This document shows positions 37,059 through 45,345 of a stretch of 64,000 nucleotides of DNA, piece after piece. The position numbers and the translations under genes are program-made. Within the stretch, counting starts at the first letter, position 1; each line of letters starts with the position of its first letter. The DNA is from Citrobacter portucalensis. Lineage in GTDB: Bacteria; Pseudomonadota; Gammaproteobacteria; Enterobacterales; Enterobacteriaceae. The stretch covers positions 310,001 through 374,000 of the forward strand of contig NZ_MVFY01000001.1 in the NCBI RefSeq assembly GCF_002042885.1, read 5' to 3'. The notes under the pieces were generated by a model. That model was not told the origin of the DNA. It searched no databases and saw nothing but the letters and a program-made list of their open reading frames with translations.

Positions 37059-38386
37059 TGATGAAAAAGAATCCCCACAACACGGCATCTGCTGGTGTAG
37101 ATACCAATATCTGGTCGCCGATTATCCGGGGCGTGATCGTCATTGTGCTTGGTGTCGGTAGTTTTATCCTCTGGGCCGTGCAAGCTCCATTAGATGCGGG
37201 CGTGGTCGCTGATGGTACGGTAACCGTATCGAGTAACCGCAAAACTATTCAGCATCTGAGCGGCGGTCGGGTAACGGATATCTTTATCAAAGAAGGCGAC
37301 TTCGTGAAGAAAAATCAGGTTCTCGTCCGGTTGGATAAAATGCAGCTCGAAATGCGTTTTAGCGCGTTAAATGCCCAGTATATTTCTGCAAAAAGTATCG
37401 AAGATCGCCTGTTGGCAGAACGCGATGGTCTGGATGCGATCGTCTTTAATACGACGCTGACGCAGCAATTCTCTGGCAATAAACGGCTGACAGAAGTCAG
37501 AAATCTGCAGGCCAAGCTTTTCGATACGCGTCGCAAAACGATTCAGGACGAACTGTCGATGATTGAGGAGACGCTCGATGGTCTGGTTGGGCAAACGGAT
37601 AATCTCAATAAAATAAAAGGCTATCGCGACCACCAGTTTTCTCTGATTAACCGGGAGTTGGGGGCTATTCGCGCGCTGAGCGAAAAGAACTATTACCCCA
37701 AAGCGCAATTACTGGTGCTGGAGCGCGAGGCGGCTGAAATATCTGGCAGCGTTTCAGAAGATATTCTTAATATTGCCAAACTGAAATCGCAGCAAAACGA
37801 ATTAAAAATTAAAGCCTACCAGGTGCGTCATCAATATTTACGTGAAGTTGAGTCTGAACTGACGGAAAACCAAAAAGAAGTGGCAATGCTGGAGGATGAA
37901 CTGGTGTCCACCCGTCACGAGCTGGATAACACCGAGATCCGCTCACCGATTAACGGTATCGTGCTGGATGTTAAAGTCAGTACCGTGGGCGGCGTCATTC
38001 AACCCGGCGAACATCTTATGGATATTGTCGCCGCCGGACAACCCATGCAAATTGATGCCAAAATACCCGTGCATGCCATTGATAAACTGGTCCCCGGCTT
38101 AACCGTTGATGTGCTTTTCCCTGCCCTTAACCATGCCCTGTTGCCGTCGGTTCCGGCCCGGGTTCTGACTATCTCGGCGGACCGCTTAATTGATGAAACC
38201 ACTCAGCAGCCATACTACCTTGCGGAAGTACAGGTTTCAGCAGAGGGCGCGCGTTTGCTGGGCGATTACAAAATTAAAGCGGGAATGCCCGCCAGCGTGA
38301 CGATCAAGACCGGTGAACGAACCCTGATGAGTTACCTGTTTAAACCGTTGATTGCCCGTCTGGAACTGGCTTTTAAAGAGTATTGA
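37058..38386 (+). CDS. Type I secretion membrane-fusion protein (HlyD/PrtE family)
   Basis: A 442-residue periplasmic adaptor with one N-terminal membrane anchor (about residues 22-42), a biotinyl-lipoyl half-domain (GGRVTDIFIKEGDFVKKNQVL, from about 68), a long coiled coil (about 110-285) and the second lipoyl and barrel halves (EIRSPINGIVLDV ...). It links the ABC transporter to an outer-membrane TolC channel. No outer-membrane factor is encoded here, so the housekeeping TolC is presumably used. It overlaps the ABC gene by one base. Confidence 0.94.
   Translation: MMKKNPHNTASAGVDTNIWSPIIRGVIVIVLGVGSFILWAVQAPLDAGVVADGTVTVSSNRKTIQHLSGGRVTDIFIKEGDFVKKNQVLVRLDKMQLEMRFSALNAQYISAKSIEDRLLAERDGLDAIVFNTTLTQQFSGNKRLTEVRNLQAKLFDTRRKTIQDELSMIEETLDGLVGQTDNLNKIKGYRDHQFSLINRELGAIRALSEKNYYPKAQLLVLEREAAEISGSVSEDILNIAKLKSQQNELKIKAYQVRHQYLREVESELTENQKEVAMLEDELVSTRHELDNTEIRSPINGIVLDVKVSTVGGVIQPGEHLMDIVAAGQPMQIDAKIPVHAIDKLVPGLTVDVLFPALNHALLPSVPARVLTISADRLIDETTQQPYYLAEVQVSAEGARLLGDYKIKAGMPASVTIKTGERTLMSYLFKPLIARLELAFKEY
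38119..38126 (-). other. KOPS (GGGCAGGG on the minus strand), pointing to dif
   Basis: CCCTGCCC on the plus strand, right of dif, so the octamer is on the minus strand and directs FtsK leftward to dif. Confidence 0.7.
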
Positions 38387-38398
38387 GCCATCCATTGC

Positions 38399-38430
38399 CG
38401 GTATGGCGTACGGCTTGTCGCGCCATACCG
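38399..38430 (+). terminator. Probable terminator of the peroxidase secretion operon
   Basis: Perfect 10-bp inverted repeat CGGTATGGCG/CGCCATACCG with a 12-base loop, 12 bases after the HlyD-type stop. Only a weak pyrimidine tract follows, so it may terminate poorly or protect the 3' end. Confidence 0.65.
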
Positions 38431-38520
38431 CTTTCTGCCGTTGCTGGCAGCTTTGCTTTCTTGTAACCTTCTTCCCGTCACACTACTGACAAAATCTGGA
38501 ACCACTGAACTGGACTTCAT

Positions 38521-38808
38521 ATGAATGCTCATATTTCTAAAGACCCTTTACATGGCGTAACGCTTGAAATGCAGGTCAATTCCCTGGTTGAACGTTATGG
38601 TTGGGCTGAACTGGCGCAACACATTAATATCAACTGCTTTAAAAATGAACCGAGCGTTAAATCCAGTCTGAAGTTTCTGCGCCGTACGCCGTGGGCGCGG
38701 GCAGAAGTTGAAGCGCTGTACCTTGATTCGCTGCATGACCTGGCCTCAAACAACACCCCCGAACCGGCCTTCGATCCCTGGGCTAACAGCCGCAATAAAA
38801 AGAAATAA
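38521..38808 (+). CDS. VF530-family DNA-binding protein
   Basis: A 95-residue protein with the VF530 (DUF2132) core [20 protein letters not shown], then [20 protein letters not shown] and [11 protein letters not shown]. The family has a small helical fold and was described as DNA-binding from Vibrio fischeri VF530; its cellular role is unclear. It has its own gene start after the putative terminator and ends 12 bases before digH, so it may be cotranscribed with that gene. Family assignment is secure, function is not. Confidence 0.88.
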   Translation: MNAHISKDPLHGVTLEMQVNSLVERYGWAELAQHININCFKNEPSVKSSLKFLRRTPWARAEVEALYLDSLHDLASNNTPEPAFDPWANSRNKKK

Positions 38809-38820
38809 GAGCAAAATCAG

Positions 38821-40188
38821 ATGGCAGCATCCGGTTTCTTTTCAGGAAATTATCAGAAAAAACTGGCGAATATTCTCGCCCGTTCTCGTGCCAGACTACC
38901 GCTGACCAACATGAAATGGTTTGCTGTACTTGTGGGCAGTATGTTGTTACTTGGCAGCTGTTCTTCACAACCGCCCGGCCCCAAAACCACTCCGCTACCT
39001 CCGGTGAGCAAACCACAGCAGAGCAAGGAGCCAGTGCGCGGGATCTGGCTGGCCACGGTTTCTCGTCTTGACTGGCCGCCTATCTCATCCGTGAACATCA
39101 GTTCGCCTGCCGTACGCATCAGCCTGCAGCAAAAAGCGCTGACGGATAAGCTGGACAACCTGAAACGGCTTGGTATTAACACCGTTTTTTTCCAGGTTAA
39201 GCCCGATGGGACCGCATTGTGGAAGTCAAAGATCCTACCGTGGTCAGATACCCTGACCGGTACGATTGGCCAGGATCCGGGTTACGATCCGCTGCAGTTT
39301 ATGCTCGATGAAGCGCATAAACGCGGAATGAAAGTTCATGCCTGGCTTAACCCCTACCGCGTGTCCGTAAACACCAAACCTTCGACGGTCACTGAGTTAA
39401 ACAGCACGCTGTCACAGACACCGTCCAGCGTATACGTCCTGCATCGGGACTGGATCCGCACTGCGGGCGAGCGTTTTGTGTTAGACCCCGGTATTCCCGA
39501 CGTGCGCGACTGGATCACCAGCATCGTGGCGGAAGTGGTTGAGAATTACCCGGTTGACGGCGTGCAGTTTGATGATTACTTCTATACCGAATCTCCCGGC
39601 TCTGCGCTCAACGACAGCCAGACCTTCAGAAGATACGGCCAGGGATTCGCCTCCAAGGCTGACTGGCGTCGCGATAACACGCAACGGCTGATTGCCCAGG
39701 TTTCGCGGACCATCAAGAAACTCAAGCCTGAGGTTGAATTCGGTGTCAGTCCTGCGGGCGTGTGGCGCAACCGTTCGCACGATCCAGCGGGCTCCGACAC
39801 GCGCGGCGCGGCAGCGTATGATGAGTCGTATGCAGACACCCGCCGTTGGGTGCAACTAGGTTTGCTGGATTACATTGCACCGCAACTCTACTGGCCTTTT
39901 GCCCGCGACGCAGCGCGTTACGATGTACTGGCAAAATGGTGGGCAGATGTCGTGAAATCAACCAACACCCGCCTCTACATTGGTGTAGCGCTGTATAAAG
40001 TTGGTGAACCATCGAGAAAAGAGCCGGACTGGACGGTAAAAGGCGGTGTGCCGGAACTGAAAAAGCAGCTCGATTTAAACGAATCCGAACCGTACATCAA
40101 CGGCACGATCCTGTTTCGCGAAGATTATCTTAATCAACCTCAAACGCAGGAAGCCGTGACCTATATTCGTAATCGTTGGGGACGTTAA
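38821..40188 (+). CDS. digH: Divisome-localised glycosyl hydrolase DigH (YddW), lipoprotein
   Basis: A 455-residue GH10-like (DUF187) protein close to E. coli DigH/YddW, which binds and cleaves denuded peptidoglycan glycan strands at the division septum. Clear shared blocks are RGIWLATVSRLDWPP, GINTVFFQVKPDGTALW, DGVQFDDYFYTESPGS and FGVSPAGVWRNRSHDP. The lipobox LLLGSC gives a lipidated Cys near residue 46 from the first Met, or near 16 from the ATG at 38911. The upstream start has a better ribosome site, and the E. coli protein also has a basic N-terminal extension. The stop overlaps the convergent membrane-protein gene by four bases. Confidence 0.94.
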   Translation: MAASGFFSGNYQKKLANILARSRARLPLTNMKWFAVLVGSMLLLGSCSSQPPGPKTTPLPPVSKPQQSKEPVRGIWLATVSRLDWPPISSVNISSPAVRISLQQKALTDKLDNLKRLGINTVFFQVKPDGTALWKSKILPWSDTLTGTIGQDPGYDPLQFMLDEAHKRGMKVHAWLNPYRVSVNTKPSTVTELNSTLSQTPSSVYVLHRDWIRTAGERFVLDPGIPDVRDWITSIVAEVVENYPVDGVQFDDYFYTESPGSALNDSQTFRRYGQGFASKADWRRDNTQRLIAQVSRTIKKLKPEVEFGVSPAGVWRNRSHDPAGSDTRGAAAYDESYADTRRWVQLGLLDYIAPQLYWPFARDAARYDVLAKWWADVVKSTNTRLYIGVALYKVGEPSRKEPDWTVKGGVPELKKQLDLNESEPYINGTILFREDYLNQPQTQEAVTYIRNRWGR

Positions 40189-40703
40189 TAGTTGTCCTGA
40201 GTGGGAAGTCTGAGCCAGACGCTCACGTAGCGGGTAAATTTCCCCACAAAAACGCCGGCGAACATGCCGCCTGTAATGATAGCCAGAGCGCTCATTGCGG
40301 GTTGACGTAAAACGTCGGGAGCAATGGCGTTAAGTACGCCAAGAACGTACTTAACGCCGAATGCCAGCAGCATAAATGGCAATGCGGAATAATCTGCCGG
40401 ACGATGAATACTCCGCGGTGCGCTACTGCGGCTCAAACGGTCTGGGTTAATTAATATGTAGCCAATTATCGCGCCGCTGATAATACCTATCGTCCACTGG
40501 ATATAGGTAATGAGGGTCGGGTCGCGATAAGTGATTAAATCGTAGATATCCCAGAACAGAAAAATAGCCGGGATCAGCGCCAGCTTTTCCAGCGTGACGG
40601 TGGCGGGTGTTCTGGCTTTAATCCCTCTGTAAAGTAGAAAGGCAAACAGCAGATACACCCAAACTGGCGTGTGTTCCAGCATACCCAAGACAAATTCAGC
40701 CAT
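40185..40703 (-). CDS. Uncharacterised integral membrane protein (172 aa)
   Basis: A small hydrophobic protein with about five transmembrane helices (near residues 10-22, 40-58, 65-83, 105-125 and 135-155) and short polar loops, including a basic cytoplasmic stretch NPDRLSRSSAPRSIHRP. I cannot place the family. It is transcribed convergently with digH with a 4-base stop overlap and stands alone between digH and hipA. The ATG at 40703 has GGGG at suitable spacing. Confidence 0.75.
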   Translation of the reverse strand: MAEFVLGMLEHTPVWVYLLFAFLLYRGIKARTPATVTLEKLALIPAIFLFWDIYDLITYRDPTLITYIQWTIGIISGAIIGYILINPDRLSRSSAPRSIHRPADYSALPFMLLAFGVKYVLGVLNAIAPDVLRQPAMSALAIITGGMFAGVFVGKFTRYVSVWLRLPTQDNY

Positions 40704-40757
40704 AACATTGCCCCGCTCAGATTTAATTCTTCGCTAAGTGTAGCGGCTGTATCTGCG

Positions 40758-42029
40758 TTACCGGGACATTAACCGACGGACATTATCATCAATTTGTTTC
40801 TGAATCGTCTTCAGCGTGGATTGCGTTATCTGATCGTGGTATTTGTCCCTGGCGATAGCGCTCAATGCCGTGGCAAAGTGACAGACTTTTTCGATTATGC
40901 CGTTCACATGGTCAGCAGATAACTCAGCTTCCTGAACGCCAAGCGACTGAAGGTGCTTTCTTTCGATATCCAGCGCCTCTCCCAGTACGTCCATTTGGTG
41001 ATACCCGCCAGGCCCTTCGCACCAGGTGACATCGTAAGCCGGAGCCAGAGTCCAGTTTCCATCGGCTGACATTAAATAGGCAAAATTCTTCGGATGATCG
41101 TCGCGGTTGTTAAAAGCCACGTTGAAAACCACGCGTTCGAACGCTTTTGCCTTTTCTCTGACATCATTGGTACAAATCTGCGTGGCGCGCAGAAAATCCC
41201 GGTAGTCTAAAGCGCCGGGTATCTGGTAATTTGCCCCGGTAAGTGCCGCCAGGCTCTGCATAGGAATACGTATCGACTGGTCACGGTCGAAACGGCGAGT
41301 GGCAAATGCCGCCTGTCCGCCGGGCAGATTGAAATACGCAGTATCGGGCGTGGTGATCCCACATTGGCGCAAGCATTCAGCATAAACCGCTTCGATGGCA
41401 CATACCTCAGCATGCTCATGCCTGGCGGGAAATTTTATCAGCCAGCTTTCGCTCCCGGGTAGCGGCGCCGTGGTGAATTTAGGCGTGACAGTGTCACGAT
41501 AAAGTAACGCCTTAGGCCTTGCTCCCTGTGGCGAACCGCCCATCTGGAGTAGTTTTTGCAAGAATTCCCCGCCTTCGCCGCTCAGGACTTCCTGAACCTC
41601 AGCGGCCAGTTGTGCGAGAGGAACATCCTCTTTTGACAGCGTCTCGGCATCTGACTGAACGGGCTGGAATGTCATGGCGCCCATCGCGTTGTTGCCGACC
41701 CAGGTTAAGCGCTCCAATGGACCAATGCGTGCTGCGTTGAGCCCGCGGCGTTTAAATAGTCGGTCCATCAACAGCATACCCCAGCCATCTGGAAGCGAAT
41801 CATAGACTGGCCCAGGTAATCCCAGCTGATGAGCCGGGAAATCCCTGCGTAAACGGGGACCGTTCAGCGGTAACATCAGTCGGGACAGTTCCAGCCCCTT
41901 ACGTAAGGCCTCTTCACTGTATTCAAAGGCGATCAACGGACGTCCGGTCAGGGCTGTGGAAGACACCAGTTTGCCCCACAGCCATTTCTCACCCCAGCCT
42001 TCATAGAAGACATCAACTTGCTCAGGCAT
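40758..42029 (-). CDS. HipA-family serine/threonine kinase toxin
   Basis: A 423-residue HipA-like kinase. The ATP-binding loop GGSPQGARPKALLY and the catalytic/metal region NNRDDHPKNFAYL followed by LAPAYDVT are intact. HipA of E. coli phosphorylates GltX and causes growth arrest; this protein differs from K-12 HipA in its N-terminal subdomain and carries many more prolines and tryptophans, so its target may differ. ATG 42029 with AAGGAAA upstream overlaps hipB by eight bases; longer in-frame starts are unlikely. An exact matS site lies inside the gene. Confidence 0.9.
   Translation of the reverse strand: MPEQVDVFYEGWGEKWLWGKLVSSTALTGRPLIAFEYSEEALRKGLELSRLMLPLNGPRLRRDFPAHQLGLPGPVYDSLPDGWGMLLMDRLFKRRGLNAARIGPLERLTWVGNNAMGAMTFQPVQSDAETLSKEDVPLAQLAAEVQEVLSGEGGEFLQKLLQMGGSPQGARPKALLYRDTVTPKFTTAPLPGSESWLIKFPARHEHAEVCAIEAVYAECLRQCGITTPDTAYFNLPGGQAAFATRRFDRDQSIRIPMQSLAALTGANYQIPGALDYRDFLRATQICTNDVREKAKAFERVVFNVAFNNRDDHPKNFAYLMSADGNWTLAPAYDVTWCEGPGGYHQMDVLGEALDIERKHLQSLGVQEAELSADHVNGIIEKVCHFATALSAIARDKYHDQITQSTLKTIQKQIDDNVRRLMSR
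41485..41497. other. matS site (MatP-binding)
   Basis: GTGACAGTGTCAC matches GTGACRNYGTCAC exactly, within the hipA-like gene, 18 kb right of dif. Confidence 0.85.
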
Positions 42030-42336
42030 CAGAATTTTTCCTTTTGATCCGCTGACGTGCCGCGCTCTTTTCGTAACGCAAAATATCATCCAGACTATCA
42101 ATCCTGGGTTTGAATAACCCCTCCAGCGCATCGCCATAGCCTAACACCATCGCGACTTTGACCAGATTCTCAAATCCTACATTTTTCCCCGCTTCCAGAT
42201 TCGACACGGTATTCACACCGACCCCTGAACGCGCGGCAACATCAGCCTGCGTCATTTGCCGGGCGAGTCGTTCTTTACGCAATCTGTCGCAAAGTAGTTT
42301 GACGATATCGGCTGCAGTATTTAGCGTTAAATCCAT
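42022..42336 (-). CDS. HipB-family antitoxin / Xre-type repressor
   Basis: A 104-residue protein with an Xre-type helix-turn-helix: RQMTQADVAARSGVGVNTVS, then NLEAGKNVGFENLVKVAMVL. The tail is basic and flexible, as in HipB antitoxins that bind the kinase and the operator. It precedes and overlaps hipA. Two halves of a 9-bp inverted repeat flank the promoter region immediately upstream, fitting autorepression. Confidence 0.9.
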   Translation of the reverse strand: MDLTLNTAADIVKLLCDRLRKERLARQMTQADVAARSGVGVNTVSNLEAGKNVGFENLVKVAMVLGYGDALEGLFKPRIDSLDDILRYEKSAARQRIKRKNSDA

Positions 42337-42382
42337 AATATTGGCTCTTATTGGGATAAAAACGACTTTACACCCAATATTA
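42336..42382. promoter_or_regulatory. Inverted-repeat operator upstream of hipB
   Basis: TAATATTGG (42336-42344) and CCAATATTA (42374-42382) are perfect 9-bp inverted repeats 29 bases apart, just upstream of the hipB ATG. Two HipB-type dimers or one looped complex could bind here and cover the promoter. Function inferred. Confidence 0.55.
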
Positions 42383-42477
42383 TAGAGTTAAGTGGGGAAT
42401 GATTCAAAGTCTTATAAGACACAATAAAAAGGAGTTAAACCGGAAAATCTTGCTTAAGGGACATTATACTGGAGTTA

Positions 42478-42502
42478 TCCGGGCGCAAGGTCTGCACCCG
42501 GA
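42478..42502 (-). terminator. Hairpin after the chemoreceptor gene, possible terminator
   Basis: Nine paired bases, read on the minus strand as TCCGGGTGC with GCGCCCGGA (one G-T pair), around a 7-base loop, 14 bases after the chemoreceptor stop. There is no T-tract, so it may be an mRNA-stabilising or weak terminator structure. Confidence 0.45.
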
Positions 42503-42515
42503 AATGATGCCGTTA

Positions 42516-44459
42516 TCAGGCAACGGAAGACTCAGGTAGTCTGAATGACGAAACCAGCATTGCCAGTTGTTCCGCCTCCTCTTTCAGCGCCTGCGTCCGT
42601 GCTGCGGCATCATCAATTAATGAGGCGTTTTGCTGAACGGTGCTGTCCATCTCGGTAACGGCCAGCGTAACTTCGGAAACGCCCTTACGTTGTTCTTCAC
42701 CCGCAACGCGTATTTCCCCCATCAACTGGCGCACCTGACGCACATTGTTGACCAGTTCTCCCAGACGCTCACCGGCATTGTGAATTTGCTGACTTCCGCT
42801 ACCAACATGAGAAACGGATTCATCAATCAACGTTTTAATTTCCTGGGCGGCGGTGGCACTGCGCTGAGCCAGCGTGCGCACTTCGGAGGCCACGACGGCA
42901 AACCCTCTGCCTGCATCGCCCGCTCTGGCGGCTTCAACCGCGGCATTCAGGGCGAGAATATTGGTCTGGAACGCAATGCTGTCGATGACCGCGACAATTT
43001 CCACCATTCTGCCGGATGAGGCGCTGACGTTATCCATTGTTGAGATCACGCCCTGCATCACATCGCCGCAGCGGTTGGCCGTTTGCGCGGTGCTATCGGA
43101 TAGCTCATCCGCCAGTTGTGTATTACTGGTGTTTTGATGAACGGTCGCATTTAACTGCTCCATAGCCGCCGAACTCTCTTCCAGCGCAGCGGCCTGCTGC
43201 GTTACGCGAGATGAAAGCTCCATATTACTGTCAGCCAGGCTAACGGCGTTATTCGCTACCACTGTGCTACTGCTTCTGACGGTGATCAGGATGGCTGAGA
43301 TTTTATCGACGAACAGGTTAAACGCCTCGGCGATAGCCGAAATCTCGTCTTTGCCACGAACATCCAGACGACGGGTAAGATCGCCTTCTCCCTGCGCGAT
43401 GTCATCAAGTGCCTGACGGGTATCATCGAGACGCGAAATAAGTCGACGAACCACCAGCCATGATCCCACCAGCAACAGCGTCATGATAGGGATCAATACT
43501 TCCAGAACGTCCTGCATCATCACTTTGGCAAGACCGACAATACGAGATTCCGGGGTTGCAAGTCCTACGACCCAGCCGGTATCTGGCATCGGGAACAGCA
43601 TTACCTGTGACGCGGTATTCAGGACGTTGTCGTTTGCCAGCGTGATAGTTTTCACCCCATCTGTCGGGCGCAAAGATTTCAGACCGTTTTGCACCGGGAT
43701 AAGCCACTGCGCGCTTTGCGCCAAATCGTTAATGGTTTTATATTTTGCCAGGTCGGCCTGCGGGAAATAGAGAATTTGTCCCTGCTTGTCTACCACAAAT
43801 GCGTAACCACCGGTGCTGTTTCCCTGCTGCTGCATGAAAGTGGCGACGTTATCCAGACGGATATCAGTGGTAGCGACACCGGCAAACTTGCCCGCCTGTT
43901 GATAAGGCACGCTGCATGTCACCATGTTGACGCCTGAACTGGCATCCTGGTAAACGTCAGACCATAAACAGCTGTTTTGTGAATGGCCTTTGGCCAGGTG
44001 ATACCAGCTTTCATTGTGGTATCCACTCGATCCTTCGACGTTATAATCATTGGAATACACCAGCTTTCCTTCAGCATTACGCGCCCAGAAAAAGCTTCTT
44101 TTCTCCACACCTGGGGTGAAGGCGTCTGGTTCTGGCCAGATGCCGCCGCCGGTTATAATCGAGTCTTTACCTTCACCAATAAGATGCGGAACAACGCTTT
44201 GGTACAGAGATTCATCGTTAGGCAACACTTCAGCCAGTCGCGACAGGCTGACGGTCTCACCTTCAATTCGGGACAATACGGTACTCAACTGACGGGTTAA
44301 ACCTTGCCCTGTTTCTTCGATCAGGGCGGTGTTGATTTCAACGACGCGCGGCTGACCGCGCCAGAGCATAATCACCACGATAACAAGGGTCGTTACTGCA
44401 AGCAGCAGAATGCCGCCGATGGTTAAACGCGTTGAAATACGAGTAGGATACCAGGCCAT
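42516..44459 (-). CDS. Methyl-accepting chemotaxis protein with a periplasmic Cache-type sensor
   Basis: A 647-residue chemoreceptor. Transmembrane helices lie at about residues 12-33 and 312-332; between them is a large periplasmic dCache-like ligand domain (for example [17 protein letters not shown]). A HAMP domain follows (about 335-385), then the signalling domain with its hairpin tip [20 protein letters not shown] and [20 protein letters not shown]. The C-terminus [11 protein letters not shown] lacks the NWETF pentapeptide, so methylation must rely on other receptors. A well-formed FliA promoter lies upstream, tying it to flagellar gene control. The ligand is unknown. Confidence 0.94.
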   Translation of the reverse strand: MAWYPTRISTRLTIGGILLLAVTTLVIVVIMLWRGQPRVVEINTALIEETGQGLTRQLSTVLSRIEGETVSLSRLAEVLPNDESLYQSVVPHLIGEGKDSIITGGGIWPEPDAFTPGVEKRSFFWARNAEGKLVYSNDYNVEGSSGYHNESWYHLAKGHSQNSCLWSDVYQDASSGVNMVTCSVPYQQAGKFAGVATTDIRLDNVATFMQQQGNSTGGYAFVVDKQGQILYFPQADLAKYKTINDLAQSAQWLIPVQNGLKSLRPTDGVKTITLANDNVLNTASQVMLFPMPDTGWVVGLATPESRIVGLAKVMMQDVLEVLIPIMTLLLVGSWLVVRRLISRLDDTRQALDDIAQGEGDLTRRLDVRGKDEISAIAEAFNLFVDKISAILITVRSSSTVVANNAVSLADSNMELSSRVTQQAAALEESSAAMEQLNATVHQNTSNTQLADELSDSTAQTANRCGDVMQGVISTMDNVSASSGRMVEIVAVIDSIAFQTNILALNAAVEAARAGDAGRGFAVVASEVRTLAQRSATAAQEIKTLIDESVSHVGSGSQQIHNAGERLGELVNNVRQVRQLMGEIRVAGEEQRKGVSEVTLAVTEMDSTVQQNASLIDDAAARTQALKEEAEQLAMLVSSFRLPESSVA

Positions 44460-44494
44460 ACAAACTCCTTCTGCAAAAGGCTAACTTTTATCCA

Positions 44495-44521
44495 GTATCG
44501 GCACAGGCGTTTATATCTTTA
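44495..44521 (-). promoter_or_regulatory. Sigma-28 (FliA) promoter of the chemoreceptor gene
   Basis: On the minus strand TAAAGATA (44514-44521), 11 bases, then GCCGATAC (44495-44502). This matches TAAAGTTT-N11-GCCGATAA at all conserved positions of the -10 element but the last. It lies 36 bases before the ATG. Confidence 0.82.
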
Positions 44522-44553
44522 TAAAGTTTTCTTAAGTATTGCAAAACAAATAA

Positions 44554-44566
44554 GTGACAGCGTCAC
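44554..44566. other. matS site (MatP-binding)
   Basis: GTGACAGCGTCAC matches GTGACRNYGTCAC exactly, in the short gap between the chemoreceptor promoter and the hdeB terminator. Confidence 0.85.
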
Positions 44567-44573
44567 AAATAAC

Positions 44574-44599
44574 AAAACCCAGCACTTTGGCTGGGTTTT
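44574..44599 (-). terminator. Rho-independent terminator of hdeB
   Basis: Perfect 10-bp stem AAAACCCAGC/GCTGGGTTTT with a 6-base loop. On the minus strand it ends in four T residues, starting 15 bases after the hdeB stop. Confidence 0.88.
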
Positions 44600-44614
44600 A
44601 ATAACGGTTTAATC

Positions 44615-44944
44615 TTATTTAGATAATTCTTTTTTGATTTCGTCTTTTATTTTACTTAATTCACTCTGCGGATGTTTCTTACAAAGTTCAACGGTCAGAG
44701 GAACTGCAGTCGTAACGGTTTCGTTATAGTCGACGTAGTCACCACCTTTGAAGTCTTCGTCTTCATTGAGCACCCAGAAGGCCACCGGAGCCATAGTTTG
44801 TGGGTTTAAATCAATAAACTCCTGGCAGTTCATGCCTTTCGGAGTCACTTCAGTTTTAGCGTTATCTGTTGCTGCATTGACGCTGACACTGGTTAACAGC
44901 GCTGCGACCAGAATACCTGCTGTAGAAAGGGAGAATTTATTCAT
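44615..44944 (-). CDS. hdeB: HdeB-like periplasmic acid-stress chaperone
   Basis: A 109-residue periplasmic protein with a signal peptide (about residues 1-24, ending SVNA) and the HdeB core MNCQEFIDLNPQTMAPVAFW, with two cysteines (in NCQEF and ELCKKHPQ) that form the conserved disulphide. HdeB binds unfolding periplasmic proteins at mildly acid pH. In E. coli hdeB is paired with hdeA in the acid-fitness island elsewhere on the chromosome; here it is a lone gene with its own terminator. ATG 44944 has GGAG nine bases upstream. Confidence 0.88.
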   Translation of the reverse strand: MNKFSLSTAGILVAALLTSVSVNAATDNAKTEVTPKGMNCQEFIDLNPQTMAPVAFWVLNEDEDFKGGDYVDYNETVTTAVPLTVELCKKHPQSELSKIKDEIKKELSK

Positions 44945-45173
44945 TGTAGTACTCCATTTATAATATAAATAATATCTACACTTGCGCTTAACACCGTTAA
45001 TGTAGCTCGCGAAAAATAATACCCCTACCGTCATAAGAATAAAGATTGCTGTTATTGATATGGCTGAAATTTATATTTCCCATTACTGATTCTTATGTCT
45101 GAGGGATAAATGTTGCCCACAATGTGATCGTTCCGACGAAATCAGCAGATTCATACCCCTCTTCCTCTACCGT

Positions 45174-45203
45174 TGCACCAAAACTGAACTACGCTGCACA
45201 AAT
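45174..45203 (+). promoter_or_regulatory. Putative NtrC enhancer half-sites
   Basis: TGCACCA at 45174-45180 and TGCACAA near 45195-45201 match one arm of the NtrC consensus (TGCACCA...TGGTGCA). They lie 95-125 bases upstream of the expected start of transcription, the normal distance for an enhancer. The other arms are degenerate. Confidence 0.45.
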
Positions 45204-45272
45204 GTTGATCATTGGTTAATGAATATCGGTTGGTTTTTAACAAAAACAGCCGGCGTGCCGCTGTTACGCACA

Positions 45273-45288
45273 TGGCACGCGTCCTGCA
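45273..45288 (+). promoter_or_regulatory. Sigma54 promoter of the rpiR-ddp operon
   Basis: TGGCACGCGTCCTGCA matches TGGCACG-N4-TTGCA with one difference and has the GG and GC doublets exactly ten bases apart. Transcription should start near 45299, 47 bases before the regulator's ATG. The E. coli ddp operon is known to belong to the nitrogen-limitation regulon. Confidence 0.78.
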
Positions 45289-45345
45289 TTGTTAATTCGC
45301 TAACAGAAATACAGTATCTGACAGGCAACTAACAGCGAGAAGGTA

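Larger units (their letters stand above)
44945..45345. promoter_or_regulatory. Divergent control region of hdeB and the rpiR-ddp operon
   Basis: No open frame. Seen in it are two NtrC-like half-sites near 45174-45203, a 7-bp inverted repeat GCGTGCC/GGCACGC (45253-45280), a sigma54-type promoter (45273-45288) and an isolated TGTGATCG half CRP site near 45124. hdeB promoter elements are not obvious. Confidence 0.6.
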
